In this document: positions 1 through 8,942 of the stretch, piece by piece
Position numbering within the stretch: position 1 is the stretch's first letter
Layout of the letters: the number at the start of each line of letters is the position of its first letter
Source: Micromonospora narathiwatensis
GTDB taxonomy: Bacteria; Actinomycetota; Actinomycetes; Mycobacteriales; Micromonosporaceae
DNA: 64,000 nucleotides
Assembly: GCF_900089605.1 (NCBI RefSeq)
Contig: NZ_LT594324.1
Span: 4,526,001 to 4,590,000 of the forward strand
Reading direction: 5' to 3'
Notes under the pieces: model-generated
Database searches by the model: none
Told to the model about the DNA's origin: nothing
The model's input: only the letters and a program-made list of their open reading frames with translations
Program-made: the position numbers and the translations under genes

Positions 1-983
1 AGCTGCCCCCGCCGCCGCAGGCGTCCCAGCTCCGGTACGACCCGCTCACCGACGAGTGGGTGGCGGTGGCGGTGCACCGGCAGACCCGCACCTTCCTGCC
101 TCCGGCCGACCAGTGCCCGCTCTGCCCGTCCCGGGACGGGCGGCTCAGCGAGATCCCCGCCCCCGACTACGACGTGGCCGTCTTCGAGAACCGCTTCCCG
201 TCGCTGAGCCAACGGGTCGCCGCGGAGCCGGCCGAGATCACCCCGTTCACCCCGGCACGCCCGGGGCACGGCCGGTGCGAGGTGGTCTGCTTCACCGACG
301 ACCACCACGCCTCGTTCGCCGGCCTCTCGCCACGGCGGGTGCGGACCGTGCTGGACGCGCTCGCCGACCGGACCAGCACCCTCAACCGGCTGCCCGGGGT
401 GGAGCAGGTCTTCCCGTTCGAGAACCGGGGCGTGGAGATCGGCGTGACGCTGCACCACCCGCACGGCCAGATCTACGCGTACCCGTTCGTGACGCCCCGG
501 ACCCGCGTGATGCTCGCCGCCGCCCGCCGGCACGCCGAGCGCACGGGCGGCAACCTGTACGCGGACGTGCTCGCCGCCGAGCGTGCCGCCGGGGACCGGG
601 TGGTGGCGAGCAACGGGCACTGGACGGCGTACGTGCCGGCGGCGGCCCGGTGGCCGTTCGAGGTGCACGTGGCCCCGCACCGGCCGGTGCCGGACATCCC
701 GGCGCTGGACGACGCCGAGCGGGACGCCTTCGGGCCGCTCTACCTGGACGTGCTGCGCCGCTTCGACGGGCTGTTCGACCTGCCGATGCCGTACGTCGCG
801 GCCTGGTACCAGGCGCCGGTGCGGATCGACCGCGAGTTGGGGCACCTGCACCTGCGGCTGTTCAGCGTCCGGCGGGCCCGGGACAAGCTGAAGTACCTGG
901 CCGGATCCGAGTCGGCCATGGGCGCGTTCATCAACGACATCGCCCCCGAACGCGCCGCCGAACTGCTCCGCGCCGCCTCGTAG
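1..983 (+). CDS. galT: galactose-1-phosphate uridylyltransferase, 5' truncated by window edge
   Basis: This enzyme swaps UDP between UDP-glucose and galactose-1-phosphate in the Leloir pathway. The reading frame is open from base 3 with no stop, so the true start lies upstream; about 326 codons are visible of a family usually near 350. A CPLC pair near the N-terminus fits the zinc site. HPHGQ (bases 456-470) is the family active-site motif, whose second His carries the uridylyl group. The conserved C-terminal part with paired His residues (GHLHLRL) is also present. A GTG at base 60 is in frame but cuts into the conserved RYDPLTDEWV segment, so it is not the start. A strong hairpin follows the stop. 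Confidence 0.93.
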   Translation, partial: LPPPPQASQLRYDPLTDEWVAVAVHRQTRTFLPPADQCPLCPSRDGRLSEIPAPDYDVAVFENRFPSLSQRVAAEPAEITPFTPARPGHGRCEVVCFTDDHHASFAGLSPRRVRTVLDALADRTSTLNRLPGVEQVFPFENRGVEIGVTLHHPHGQIYAYPFVTPRTRVMLAAARRHAERTGGNLYADVLAAERAAGDRVVASNGHWTAYVPAAARWPFEVHVAPHRPVPDIPALDDAERDAFGPLYLDVLRRFDGLFDLPMPYVAAWYQAPVRIDRELGHLHLRLFSVRRARDKLKYLAGSESAMGAFINDIAPERAAELLRAAS

Positions 984-1015
984 GCCCGGTGCCTCAAAAC
1001 GCCCGGGAACAGGGC

Positions 1016-1043
1016 GCGGGGGGCCCGGGACAGGGCCCCCCGC
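1016..1043 (+). terminator. hairpin terminator after galT
   Basis: A perfect 11-bp stem (1016-1026 with 1033-1043) closes a 6-base loop 33 bases after the galT stop. There is no T-run after it, as is common for actinomycete terminators. Confidence 0.7.
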
Positions 1044-1202
1044 AAGGGAAGGGACGGCTGGCTGTGCGCGACAGCCGGGAAGGCTGGCTGGTCGGCACTC
1101 ATGCCGCGAGGCGACGCGGTCAACCTTCCTGGGCGGGACTTGCGCCCCGTCCACCCTGTTCAACGAGGCGTTCCACCTGCGGTGACGCGGCCGACGGAGA
1201 CG

Positions 1203-1236
1203 ACGGAGCCCGCCGACACCGGCCGACGGGCTCCGT
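1203..1236 (-). terminator. hairpin terminator after icd
   Basis: A 10-bp perfect stem (1203-1212 with 1227-1236) with a 14-base loop lies just past the icd stop. It also faces galT transcription, so it may act in both directions. Confidence 0.6.
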
Positions 1237-1254
1237 GCGTACGCGTGGGCGGGA

Positions 1255-2472
1255 TCAGGCCGCGAGCTTGCGGGCCAGGTTCTCGTCGAGCGCGTTCATG
1301 AACTCGTCGGTGGTCAGCCACGGGGCGTCGCGCGAGATGAGCAGCGCGAGGTCCTTGGTCATCTGGCCACCCTCGACGGTGGAGATGATGACCTGCTCCA
1401 GCGTGTTGGCGAACTCGGTGACCGCCGGGGTGCCGTCCAGCTTGCCCCGGTGGGCCAGGCCCCGGGTCCAGGCGTAGATCGACGCGATCGGGTTGGTCGA
1501 GGTCTTCTCGCCCTTCTGGTACTGCCGGTAGTGCCGGGTGACCGTGCCGTGCGCGGCCTCGGCCTCGACGGTACGGCCGTCCGGGGTCATCAGCACGGAG
1601 GTCATCAGGCCGAGCGAGCCGAAGCCCTGGGCGACGGTGTCGGACTGCACGTCACCGTCGTAGTTCTTGCAGGCCCAGACGAAGCCACCCTCCCACTTGA
1701 GCGCGGCGGCGACCATGTCGTCGATCAGCCGGTGCTCGTAGGTGATGCCGGCGGCCTCGAACTCTGACTTGAACTCGTTCTCGAACACCTCGGCGAAGAT
1801 GTCCTTGAACCGGCCGTCGTACGCCTTGAGGATGGTGTTCTTGGTCGACAGGTAGACCGGGTAGCCGCGGTCCAGGCCGTAGCGCATCGAGGCGCGGGCG
1901 AAGTCCCGGATCGACTCGTCGAAGTTGTACATGCCCATGGCGACGCCGCCGCCCGGGAAGTTGGCGACCTCCATCTCCATCGGGGCGCCGCCGTCGGCCG
2001 GGGTGTAGGTGATGGTCACCGTGCCCGGGCCGGGGACGACGAAGTCGGTGGCCTTGTACTGGTCGCCGTGCGCGTGCCGGCCGATGATGATCGGCTTGGT
2101 CCAGCCGGGAACGAGCCGTGGCACGTTCGACATGATGATCGGCTCGCGGAAGACGACGCCGCCGAGGATGTTGCGGATGGTGCCGTTCGGCGACCGCCAC
2201 ATCTTCTTCAGGCCGAACTCCTCCACCCGGGCCTCGTCCGGGGTGATGGTGGCGCACTTGACGCCGACGCCGTGCTCCTTGATGGCGTTGGCGGCGTCGA
2301 TGGTGACCTGGTCGTCGGTCTCGTCGCGGTACTGGATCGACAGGTCGTAGTAGTGCAGGTCGACGTCGAGGTACGGCAGGATCAGCTGCTCCCGGATCTG
2401 CTTCCAGATGATCCGGGTCATCTCGTCGCCGTCGAGTTCCACGACCGGGTTGTTTACCTTGATCTTCGCCAT
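1255..2472 (-). CDS. icd: NADP-dependent isocitrate dehydrogenase, dimeric eukaryote-like type
   Basis: This enzyme oxidatively decarboxylates isocitrate to 2-oxoglutarate in the TCA cycle and makes NADPH. The 405-residue length and motifs match the homodimeric IDH1-like subfamily: [10 protein letters not shown] near the N-terminus, the [18 protein letters not shown] block mid-protein and [11 protein letters not shown] near residue 310, which contacts NADP. It starts at an ATG with an upstream GAGAGGAG-type ribosome site. It is monocistronic, convergent with galT, and carries a 16-bp palindrome about 35 bases upstream of the start. Together with mdh, sucC and sucD in this window it supplies several TCA steps. 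Confidence 0.96.
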   Translation of the reverse strand: MAKIKVNNPVVELDGDEMTRIIWKQIREQLILPYLDVDLHYYDLSIQYRDETDDQVTIDAANAIKEHGVGVKCATITPDEARVEEFGLKKMWRSPNGTIRNILGGVVFREPIIMSNVPRLVPGWTKPIIIGRHAHGDQYKATDFVVPGPGTVTITYTPADGGAPMEMEVANFPGGGVAMGMYNFDESIRDFARASMRYGLDRGYPVYLSTKNTILKAYDGRFKDIFAEVFENEFKSEFEAAGITYEHRLIDDMVAAALKWEGGFVWACKNYDGDVQSDTVAQGFGSLGLMTSVLMTPDGRTVEAEAAHGTVTRHYRQYQKGEKTSTNPIASIYAWTRGLAHRGKLDGTPAVTEFANTLEQVIISTVEGGQMTKDLALLISRDAPWLTTDEFMNALDENLARKLAA

Positions 2473-2507
2473 CGGCCGGCGCTCCTCTCGGGGGACACGT
2501 GCTCAAG

Positions 2508-2523
2508 CAGTACGAGCGTACTG
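2508..2523. promoter_or_regulatory. 16-bp palindrome in the icd upstream region
   Basis: CAGTACG-AG-CGTACTG is a perfect 7-2-7 inverted repeat 36 bases upstream of the icd ATG. This is where an operator would lie. The regulator is unknown. Confidence 0.45.
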
Positions 2524-2642
2524 GAAACTGACCGGCGCTCCCCAGCCACCCTCACCCTTCCCGGATGCCGGCGACGCACACGGTCGGGTCTATCACGGTC
2601 ACCGCCCGGTCGCCGGCACCACGGGAAACGGCGCGGGCCGGA

Positions 2643-3041
2643 TCAGCCGGCCTCGGCCGGGGCGTGCACCCACTGGACCAGCTGGAAGATCACCCCGTTC
2701 GGGTCGGTCACCTGGAAGAACCGCTCCCCCCAGGGCTCGGTCTGGAGCGGGGTCGTGATCGCCACGCCGGCGGCCTGGAGCCGGGCGCACTCGGCGTCGA
2801 CGTCGTCCACCACGAAGGCGACGATCAGGCCCTCGGCCCGCTGCCCGCGCAGGTCCTCGGGCTGGAGGAGGGCCAACCCGGTACGCAGGAAGACCAGGTT
2901 GAAGCCGACGCCCTCGCGGGCCAGCGAGACGAACCCGTCGGCCTCCATCTCCTGCCGGAAACCGAAGTGCCGCTGGACGAACGCGGCCGAGGCCGCCACG
3001 TCGGCGACGTTGAGCGAGACGGCGGAGGCGGTGATCTGCAC
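2643..3041 (-). CDS. VOC (glyoxalase/bleomycin-resistance fold) protein
   Basis: A 132-residue protein with the single-chain VOC fold: two beta-alpha-beta-beta-beta modules, SLNVADVAASAAFVQRHFGF at the start and FFQVTDPNGVIFQLVQWV near the end, the latter with the conserved DPNG turn and a possible metal-binding Glu/Gln. The family covers glyoxalases, dioxygenases and drug-binding resistance proteins, and the substrate cannot be read from sequence. I chose the GTG at 3041 because AGGGAG lies about 6 bases before it and the length then matches the family; a longer frame would run through the operator and into the divergent tetR gene. It is probably the direct target of that TetR repressor. Confidence 0.88.
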   Translation of the reverse strand: MQITASAVSLNVADVAASAAFVQRHFGFRQEMEADGFVSLAREGVGFNLVFLRTGLALLQPEDLRGQRAEGLIVAFVVDDVDAECARLQAAGVAITTPLQTEPWGERFFQVTDPNGVIFQLVQWVHAPAEAG

Positions 3042-3072
3042 GTGGGACTCCCTGGAGTCGGGGGCGAATACT

Positions 3073-3101
3073 CCGTACATTGTACATCGTACTGCGTACG
3101 G
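3073..3101. promoter_or_regulatory. operator with four GTAC boxes at 7-bp spacing
   Basis: GTAC occurs at 3075, 3082, 3089 and 3096, exactly 7 bp apart, inside a 29-bp imperfect inverted repeat bounded by CCGTAC and GTACGG. It sits between the divergent VOC and tetR genes, 32 bases upstream of the former and 25 upstream of the latter. TetR proteins usually bind such sites and repress both directions. Confidence 0.7.
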
Positions 3102-3126
3102 CATTTTCGCCTGAGAGGATCGGCGG

Positions 3127-3912
3127 GTGCCCAACCACCGCAGCGGAGCCGGCGATCCGGCCCGCACCCTGCGACTGCTCTGGCGGCAGCCCGACGAGGG
3201 CCCCCGGCGGGGTCCGCGCCCGGGCCGCTCGCTGGACGACATCGTCCTGGCCGCGATCGACCTGGCGGACACCGACGGGCTGGACGCGCTGACCATGCGG
3301 GCGGTCGCCCAGGCGGTCGGCGTGGCGCCGATGAGCCTCTACACGTACGTTCCGGGCAAGGCCGAGTTACTCGACCTGATGCTGGACGCCAGCTACGCCC
3401 GGATGCCCCGGCCCGACCGGTCCGGCGAGCCCTGGCGGGTACGGGTGGCGGCGCTCGCCGGGGACAACCGGGAGCTGTTCACCGCCCACCCCTGGGCCGC
3501 CGAGGTCGCCACCGGCCGGCCGCCGCTAGGCCCGGGCATGATGGCCAAGTACGAGTACGAGCTGCGCGCCTTCGACGGCACCGGCCTCGATGACGTCGGA
3601 CGGGACGCGGCGTTGACCTACGTCCTCGACTTCGTCCGGGCCGCGGCCCGCGCGGCGGCCGAGGCACGACTCACGCGCCGGGAGACCGCGTGGAGCGACG
3701 AGGAGTGGTGGGCGGCGAACGCCCCGCTGCTCGGCCGGGTCCTCGACGAGCAGCGGTACCCCACCGCCGTCCGGGTGGGCGCCGCGGCGGGAGCCGCCCA
3801 GAACGCCGCCTACAGCCCGGATCGCGCGTACGAGTTCGGACTGGCCCGGGTCCTCGACGGCCTGGGCGTCCTGATCGACGGCGCCCGAAGCCGCGCCGGC
3901 GAGGCCGATTGA
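3127..3912 (+). CDS. TetR-family transcriptional repressor
   Basis: A 261-residue regulator. The N-terminal DNA-binding domain spans roughly residues 34-82, with the helix-turn-helix near 57-76 (TMRAVAQAVGVAPMSLYTYV) and the typical VPGKAELLDLMLD continuation. The C-terminal half resembles the TetR_C ligand-binding domain common in actinomycetes. A basic 30-residue stretch precedes the HTH. It starts at GTG 3127 with GAGAGGAT upstream. It is divergent from the VOC gene, and the four-fold GTAC operator between them suggests autoregulation plus control of the VOC protein. The inducer is unknown. A bidirectional hairpin follows. Confidence 0.9.
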   Translation: MPNHRSGAGDPARTLRLLWRQPDEGPRRGPRPGRSLDDIVLAAIDLADTDGLDALTMRAVAQAVGVAPMSLYTYVPGKAELLDLMLDASYARMPRPDRSGEPWRVRVAALAGDNRELFTAHPWAAEVATGRPPLGPGMMAKYEYELRAFDGTGLDDVGRDAALTYVLDFVRAAARAAAEARLTRRETAWSDEEWWAANAPLLGRVLDEQRYPTAVRVGAAAGAAQNAAYSPDRAYEFGLARVLDGLGVLIDGARSRAGEAD

Positions 3913-3931
3913 CCATGGGGGCCGGACGCGA

Positions 3932-3964
3932 AAGCGCCCCGCGACGAGTGGTCGCGGGGCGCTT
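3932..3964. terminator. bidirectional terminator between tetR and mdh
   Basis: A 14-bp perfect stem (3932-3945 with 3951-3964) with a 5-base loop lies between two convergent genes. A and T residues at the stem ends suit both directions. Confidence 0.85.
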
Positions 3965-3979
3965 CGGGCGGAGCGGAGA

Positions 3980-4930
3980 TCACATGTTGGCGATGTCGGA
4001 CTGCTTGGCGCGGACCGCCTCGGCGGCCTCCTTCAGGCTGGCCAGCTCGTCGGCGTCCAGGTCGGTCTCGACGACCCGCTTGACGCCCTCGGCGCCGATC
4101 GCGGCCTCGACGCCCAGGTAGACGCCGGAGATGCCGTACTCGCCGTCGACCCAGGCGCAGACCGGCATGACCTCGCCGGAGTCCTCGGCCACGGCCCTGG
4201 CCATCCGGGCGGCGGCGGCCGACGGGGCGTAGTACGCGGAGCCGGTCTTGAGCAGCGCGACGACCTCGGCGCCCCCGTTGCGGGTCTTGACGACCAGCTC
4301 CTCGATCTGCTCGGCCGGCATGACCTCACGCAGCGGCTTGCCGTCCACGGTGCTCTTCGACGGGACCGGGACCATGGTGTCGCCGTGCGAGCCCAGGGTC
4401 AGCGTCTTCACCGACTTCACCGGCACGCTCAGCGCCTCGGCGACGAAGTTGGTGAACCGGGCCGTGTCCAGCATGCCGGCCTGGCCGAGCACCCGGTTGC
4501 GCGGGAACTGGGTGGCGATCTGGGCCAGCGCGGTCATCTCGTCCAGCGGGTTGGACACCACGATGACGACGGCGTTCGGGGCGTACTTGGCGACGTTCTC
4601 GGAGACCTGACGGACGATCTTGGCGTTGGTCTCCAGCAGGTCCATCCGGCTCATCCCCGGCTTACGCGGCAGGCCGGCGGTGATGACCACGACGTCCGAG
4701 CCCTCGATGGCCTCGTAGCCCTCGCCGTTCGCGCCGGTGGTGACGCCGACGACCTTGGTCTCGAAGCCCTCGACCGGGCGCGACTGGTTGAGGTCCAGCG
4801 CGAGACCCGCCGGCTTGCCCTCGACGATGTCGGTGATCACGACGGTGTCGAAGACGTCGTACTCGGCCAGGCGCTGCGCGGTGGTGGAGCCGTAGAAGCC
4901 GGCCCCGACGACAGTGACCTTCTTACCCAT
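3980..4930 (-). CDS. mdh: malate dehydrogenase (LDH-like class)
   Basis: This enzyme interconverts malate and oxaloacetate with NAD in the TCA cycle. The 316-residue chain begins with the Rossmann motif GAGFYGSTTAQRLAE and carries PRKPGMSRMDLL, the mobile substrate loop where Arg favours malate over lactate. LGSHGDTMVP supplies the catalytic His near residue 177, and VVSNPLDEMT contains the conserved Asn. Overall it resembles the LDH-like MDH class more than the dimeric mitochondrial type. The start is ATG 4930 with an AGGGAG site upstream. It stands alone, and the gap to folD upstream is about 100 bases. Confidence 0.95.
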   Translation of the reverse strand: MGKKVTVVGAGFYGSTTAQRLAEYDVFDTVVITDIVEGKPAGLALDLNQSRPVEGFETKVVGVTTGANGEGYEAIEGSDVVVITAGLPRKPGMSRMDLLETNAKIVRQVSENVAKYAPNAVVIVVSNPLDEMTALAQIATQFPRNRVLGQAGMLDTARFTNFVAEALSVPVKSVKTLTLGSHGDTMVPVPSKSTVDGKPLREVMPAEQIEELVVKTRNGGAEVVALLKTGSAYYAPSAAAARMARAVAEDSGEVMPVCAWVDGEYGISGVYLGVEAAIGAEGVKRVVETDLDADELASLKEAAEAVRAKQSDIANM

Positions 4931-5033
4931 GGTCGTCCCACTCCCTGCTACCAGTCGGTTTTCCGGACCGTATCAGCCATCCTGGCACCGATCGGGCCAG
5001 GGGCGGACGGTTATGACGCGGTTGGGTGGTCGG

Positions 5034-5897
5034 TCACATCTGCCGCTCGGCGCGCTCCACCACATTGGTCAGGAGCATGGCCCGGGTCATCGGCCCGACG
5101 CCGCCCGGCATCGGCACCAGCTTGCCGGCCACCTCGGCCACCTCGGGGTCGACGTCGCCGGTGTAGCGGCCCTTGCCGTCCGCGCCGATCACCCGGGTGA
5201 TGCCGACATCGACGACCGTCGCGCCAGGCGTGATCATGTCGGCGGTGAGCAGGCCCGGCACGCCGGCCGCGACGATGACGATGTCGGCGGCCCGGGTCTG
5301 CTCGGCCAGGTCCAGCGTGCCGGTGTGGCACAGCGTCACGGTGGCGTTCTCGCTGCGCCGGGTGAGCAGCAGGCCGAGCGGCCGGCCGACGGTGTTGCCC
5401 CGGCCGATCAGGGCCACCTTGGCGCCGCGCAGCGCGACGTCGTGCCGGCGGAGCAGTTCGACGATGCCGCGCGGGGTGCAGGGCAGCGGGGCGTCGTAGC
5501 CGAGCACCAGGCGGCCCAGGTTGACCGGGTGCAGGCCGTCGGCGTCCTTCTCGGGGTCGATCATCTCCAGCGCCCGCTGGGTGTCCAGGTGGGCCGGCAG
5601 CGGCAGCTGGACGATGTAGCCGTGGCAGGCCGGGTCGGCGTTCAGCTCGGCGAGGACGGCGTCCAACTGCTCCTGGGTGGCGTCGGCGGGCAGCTCGCGA
5701 CGGATCGAGGCGATGCCCACCTCGGCGCAGTCGCGGTGCTTGCCGTTGACGTACGCCTGGGAGCCGGGGTCGGCGCCGACCAGGACCGTGCCCAGCCCCG
5801 GGATGGTCCCGCGCTCCGCCAGCGCCTTGACCCGCGTCCGCAGCTCGTCCTTGATCTCCGCCGCCGTCGCCTTGCCGTCCAGGATGATCGCCGTCAC
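5034..5897 (-). CDS. folD: bifunctional methylenetetrahydrofolate dehydrogenase/cyclohydrolase
   Basis: FolD converts 5,10-methylene-THF through methenyl-THF to 10-formyl-THF, the one-carbon donor used by PurN and PurH encoded about 9 kb away. The 287 residues show YVNGKHRDC with the catalytic Lys near residue 54, GYIVQLPLP in the folate site, [14 protein letters not shown] as the nucleotide-binding turn and [10 protein letters not shown] near the C-terminus. The start is GTG 5897, directly followed by [11 protein letters not shown], the usual N-terminus. An imperfect palindrome lies about 60 bases upstream. Confidence 0.95.
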   Translation of the reverse strand: MTAIILDGKATAAEIKDELRTRVKALAERGTIPGLGTVLVGADPGSQAYVNGKHRDCAEVGIASIRRELPADATQEQLDAVLAELNADPACHGYIVQLPLPAHLDTQRALEMIDPEKDADGLHPVNLGRLVLGYDAPLPCTPRGIVELLRRHDVALRGAKVALIGRGNTVGRPLGLLLTRRSENATVTLCHTGTLDLAEQTRAADIVIVAAGVPGLLTADMITPGATVVDVGITRVIGADGKGRYTGDVDPEVAEVAGKLVPMPGGVGPMTRAMLLTNVVERAERQM

Positions 5898-6313
5898 GCC
5901 TGGATCGTCTCACGTCGCACGGCCGCCCGAACGACGACAGCAAACGGTGACCCTCTGTGACGTGTTGTTCGTCACTCACTGTCACAGAAGTGTGTATCGC
6001 GCCACATGGTGAGACGGACACCAGATGATCAACCGGGGCGCAGCGGACGGCCGGCCGGCAAGCGCGCGAAGGCGTCGAGGGCGGCCCTCGGGCGCGTCCC
6101 GCCAATCCCCAAAAGCGGCAATGAGCAGCTCTTTCACCTACACCCCTATAACAGAGGTCCGCCTCTGGGCCAAGACCGGGGGGCGCACTCCGTTACCACA
6201 TCGCAACGGTCTCGTTGCCGAAACGGCCCGCGACGACCTACCGTTGCCGATCGTTGCGCAGCGTTACCCAACGCCGGGCCTGACTGCGCAGCGTGAGGAG
6301 ATGAGGAGACTCA
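5898..6313. other. 416-base divergent intergenic region upstream of folD and the first opp operon
   Basis: No convincing gene is visible. It holds a perfect 6-7-6 inverted repeat GTGACG/CGTCAC (5957-5975), flanked by a second related pair TCTGTGAC/GTCACAGA (5954-5961 and 5981-5988). It also holds a CAGAGG/CCTCTG hairpin with a 4-base loop (6152-6167) just after a TATAAC hexamer, and two CGTTGCCGA direct repeats around 6210-6250. The ribosome site for the lipoprotein gene is GAGGAGATGAGGAG just before 6314. Confidence 0.5.
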
Positions 6314-7915
6314 ATGCGTGTTCGTAGGCTCGCCGCCTGGACCGCTCTCCCGCTCGCGGTGACCCTGGGCCTGGTGGCCTGCGGCTCGGGCGGCGGCAGC
6401 GGCGGCAAGAGCGACCCCAACGCGGCCGTCCGGATCGAGATCGCCGAGCCGCAGCACCTGGTGCCGACCAACACCAACGAGACGAGCGGCTCGCAGGTGC
6501 TGGCCGCGCTGTTCAGCCCGCTCGTCGACTACGACGAGGCGAACAAGCCGTACGAGGTGGCGGCCGACTCGGTGACGTCGTCGGACAACAAGGTCTGGAC
6601 GATCAAGCTGAAGCCCGGCTACACCTTCCACAACGGCGAGGCGGTCACCGCCGACAACTACATCGACGCCTGGAACTACGGCGCGTACGGCCCCAACGGC
6701 CAGAACTCCAGCTACTTCTTCGAGAAGATCGCCGGCTACGACGACCTCCAGGGCGAGACTCCGAAGGCCAAGACGCTGAGCGGGCTGAAGAAGGTCGACG
6801 ACCTGACCTTCACCGTGACGCTCTCCGAGCCGTACGTCGACTTCAAGGCCATGCTCGGCTACACGGCCTTCTACCCGCTGCCCAAGGCGGCCTTCTCCGC
6901 CCCTGGCGTGCTCGCCGAGGGCTACGAGCAGGCGCCGATCGGCCAGGGCCCGTTCAAGATGAAGGGCACCTGGCAGCACGACGCCAAGGTCGAGGTCGAG
7001 AAGTACGACGCCTTCCCCGGCCAGCAGCCGAAGGTGGCCGGCGTCGAGTTCCGGATCTACCAGCAGCCGACCGCCGCGTACGCGGACGTGCTGTCGGACA
7101 ACCTCGACGTGATCAAGAGCATCCCGACCGAGAACCTGTCGACCGCCGCCGCCGACCTCGGCGACCGGTTCCAGCAGAGCCCGGCCTCCTCGCTCCAGGT
7201 GCTGGCCTTCCCGACCTTCCAGAAGGAGTTCAGCAACCCCGACGTGCGCAAGGCCATCTCGATGGCGATCGACCGGGACGAGATCACCAAGTCGATCTTC
7301 AAGGGCTCGCAGCAGCCGGCCCGCTCGTTCGTCTCGCCGGTGGTCGCCGGCTACCGGGAGAACACCATCGGCGCGTCCGGTGAGTTCGACCCGGCCAAGG
7401 CCAAGGCCCTGTACGACGCCGCGGGCGGCCCGAAGAAGATCGAGCTGTCGTACAACGGCGACGGTGGCCACAAGGACTGGATCGACGCCACCTGCAACCA
7501 GCTCAAGGCCAACCTGGGCGTGGAGTGCGTCGGCACCGCCGAGCCGAAGTTCGCGGACCTGCTGACCAAGCTCAAGCAGAAGCAGCCGGTCGGCCTGTTC
7601 CGGATGGGCTGGGTCATGGACTACCCGTCCATGGAGAACTACCTCGGCCCGCTGTACAGCACCAACGGCTCGTCGAACTACTACGGCTACAGCAACCCGA
7701 AGTTCGACAAGCTGCTCGCCGAGGGCGCCAGCGCCCCGACCGAGGACGAGGCGATCAAGAAGTACCAGGCGGCGGAGGACCTCCTGGCCAAGGACATGCC
7801 GGTGATCCCGCTCCGGTTCGGCCAGAACAACTACGGCCACTCCACCAAGGTCAAGAACGTCGAGGTGGACCTGTTCGACCGGGTCAACCTGCTGAAGATC
7901 GAGGCCGTCAAGTAA
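6314..7915 (+). CDS. oligopeptide ABC transporter substrate-binding lipoprotein (system 1)
   Basis: An extracellular peptide-binding protein of the SBP_bac_5 (OppA/DppA) family, 533 residues. A lipoprotein signal ends in LVAC with the lipidated Cys at about residue 23, followed by a GS-rich linker. The typical two-lobed body includes YTFHNGEAVTADNYIDAWNY and a C-terminal PVIPLRFGQN block. It is the first gene of a five-gene operon with two permeases and two ATPases in the standard order. The start is ATG 6314 with a strong GAGGAG site. The best paralogue in the window is the binding protein of the second system at 31478-33121. The substrate is inferred to be peptides, but length preference is unknown. 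Confidence 0.93.
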   Translation: MRVRRLAAWTALPLAVTLGLVACGSGGGSGGKSDPNAAVRIEIAEPQHLVPTNTNETSGSQVLAALFSPLVDYDEANKPYEVAADSVTSSDNKVWTIKLKPGYTFHNGEAVTADNYIDAWNYGAYGPNGQNSSYFFEKIAGYDDLQGETPKAKTLSGLKKVDDLTFTVTLSEPYVDFKAMLGYTAFYPLPKAAFSAPGVLAEGYEQAPIGQGPFKMKGTWQHDAKVEVEKYDAFPGQQPKVAGVEFRIYQQPTAAYADVLSDNLDVIKSIPTENLSTAAADLGDRFQQSPASSLQVLAFPTFQKEFSNPDVRKAISMAIDRDEITKSIFKGSQQPARSFVSPVVAGYRENTIGASGEFDPAKAKALYDAAGGPKKIELSYNGDGGHKDWIDATCNQLKANLGVECVGTAEPKFADLLTKLKQKQPVGLFRMGWVMDYPSMENYLGPLYSTNGSSNYYGYSNPKFDKLLAEGASAPTEDEAIKKYQAAEDLLAKDMPVIPLRFGQNNYGHSTKVKNVEVDLFDRVNLLKIEAVK

Positions 7916-8003
7916 CACCCGTACGCCGGGTCGGGCCACCCACGCCGGGTGGCCCGACCCGCGCGAGCGGCGTACCTTCCGCCCCCTCCAGAGAGACTTC
8001 AGG

Positions 8004-8942
8004 ATGTTCCGCTTCATTCTGCGGCGACTGCTCCAGATGGTTCTCGCGTTCTTCGGGACCACGCTGATCGTCTACGCGCTGATGTTCGCCGGCCAGGGCG
8101 ACCCCATCCAGGCGCTCGCGGGGGAACGACCCGTCACCGCGGCCCAGCGGGCATATCTGACCGAGAAGTACCACCTCGACGCCACCGGCGTGGGTGGCTT
8201 CTTCTACCGCTACTTCGACTACCTCAAGAACCTGCTCCAGGGCGACCTCGGGCAGTCGCTGACCGGCCGGCAGATCGGCGACATCCTCGCCACCGCCTGG
8301 CCGGTCACCATCCGGCTCGCGCTGATCGCCATGGTCGTCACGGTCGTCATCGGCGTCACCGCGGGCGTGATCGCCGGCATCCGGCGGGCCAGCATCTTCG
8401 ACAACTCGACGCTGGTGCTCACCCTGCTGGTGCTCGGCATCCCCACCATCGTGCTCGCCCCGCTGGCCCAGTTCCTGCTCGGCGTGAAGTGGCAGCTCTT
8501 CCCGCCGACCGCCGGCGCCGAACCGAGCCTGTACGCGCTGCTGCTGCCCGGCATCGTGCTCGGCTCGCTCTCGCTGGCCACCGCGCTGCGACTTACCCGG
8601 ACCTCGGTGGCGGAGAACCTGCGCGCCGACTATGTGCGTACCGCCCGGTCGAAGGGCCTGGTCAAGCGCCGGATCGTCAGCGTGCACGTGCTGCGCAACT
8701 CGCTCATCCCGGTGATCACCTTTCTCGGTGTCGAGCTGGGCAACCTGATGAGCGGCGCGATCATCACCGAGGGCGTGTTCAACATCCCCGGTGTCGGCTT
8801 CAACCTCTTCCGCGGCATCCGCACCGAGGACGGCCCCCTGGTGGTGGGCATCGTCAGCGTGCTGGTCGTGGTCTACCTCGTCTCCAACCTGGTGGTGGAC
8901 GTCCTGTACGCCGTACTCGACCCGAGGATCCGCTATGAGTGA
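8004..8942 (+). CDS. oligopeptide ABC transporter permease, DppB/OppB type (system 1)
   Basis: A 312-residue inner-membrane permease with about six helices. It begins with the family signature MFRFILRRLLQMVLAFFGTT. The ATPase-contact EAA region reads NLRADYVRTARSKGL followed by VLRNSLIPVITFLGVELG. An extracytoplasmic loop after the first helix carries the YLTEKYHLD segment seen in this family. It pairs with the next permease to form the channel. Its last 8 bases overlap the downstream permease start, indicating translational coupling. The 88-base gap from the lipoprotein gene allows some independent control of the binding protein. Confidence 0.93.
   Translation: MFRFILRRLLQMVLAFFGTTLIVYALMFAGQGDPIQALAGERPVTAAQRAYLTEKYHLDATGVGGFFYRYFDYLKNLLQGDLGQSLTGRQIGDILATAWPVTIRLALIAMVVTVVIGVTAGVIAGIRRASIFDNSTLVLTLLVLGIPTIVLAPLAQFLLGVKWQLFPPTAGAEPSLYALLLPGIVLGSLSLATALRLTRTSVAENLRADYVRTARSKGLVKRRIVSVHVLRNSLIPVITFLGVELGNLMSGAIITEGVFNIPGVGFNLFRGIRTEDGPLVVGIVSVLVVVYLVSNLVVDVLYAVLDPRIRYE

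Noticed and set aside
5951..5990. CRP-type operator upstream of folD
   Set aside because: The TGTGA and TCAC half-sites are 11 bases apart rather than 6, so it does not fit the CRP consensus.
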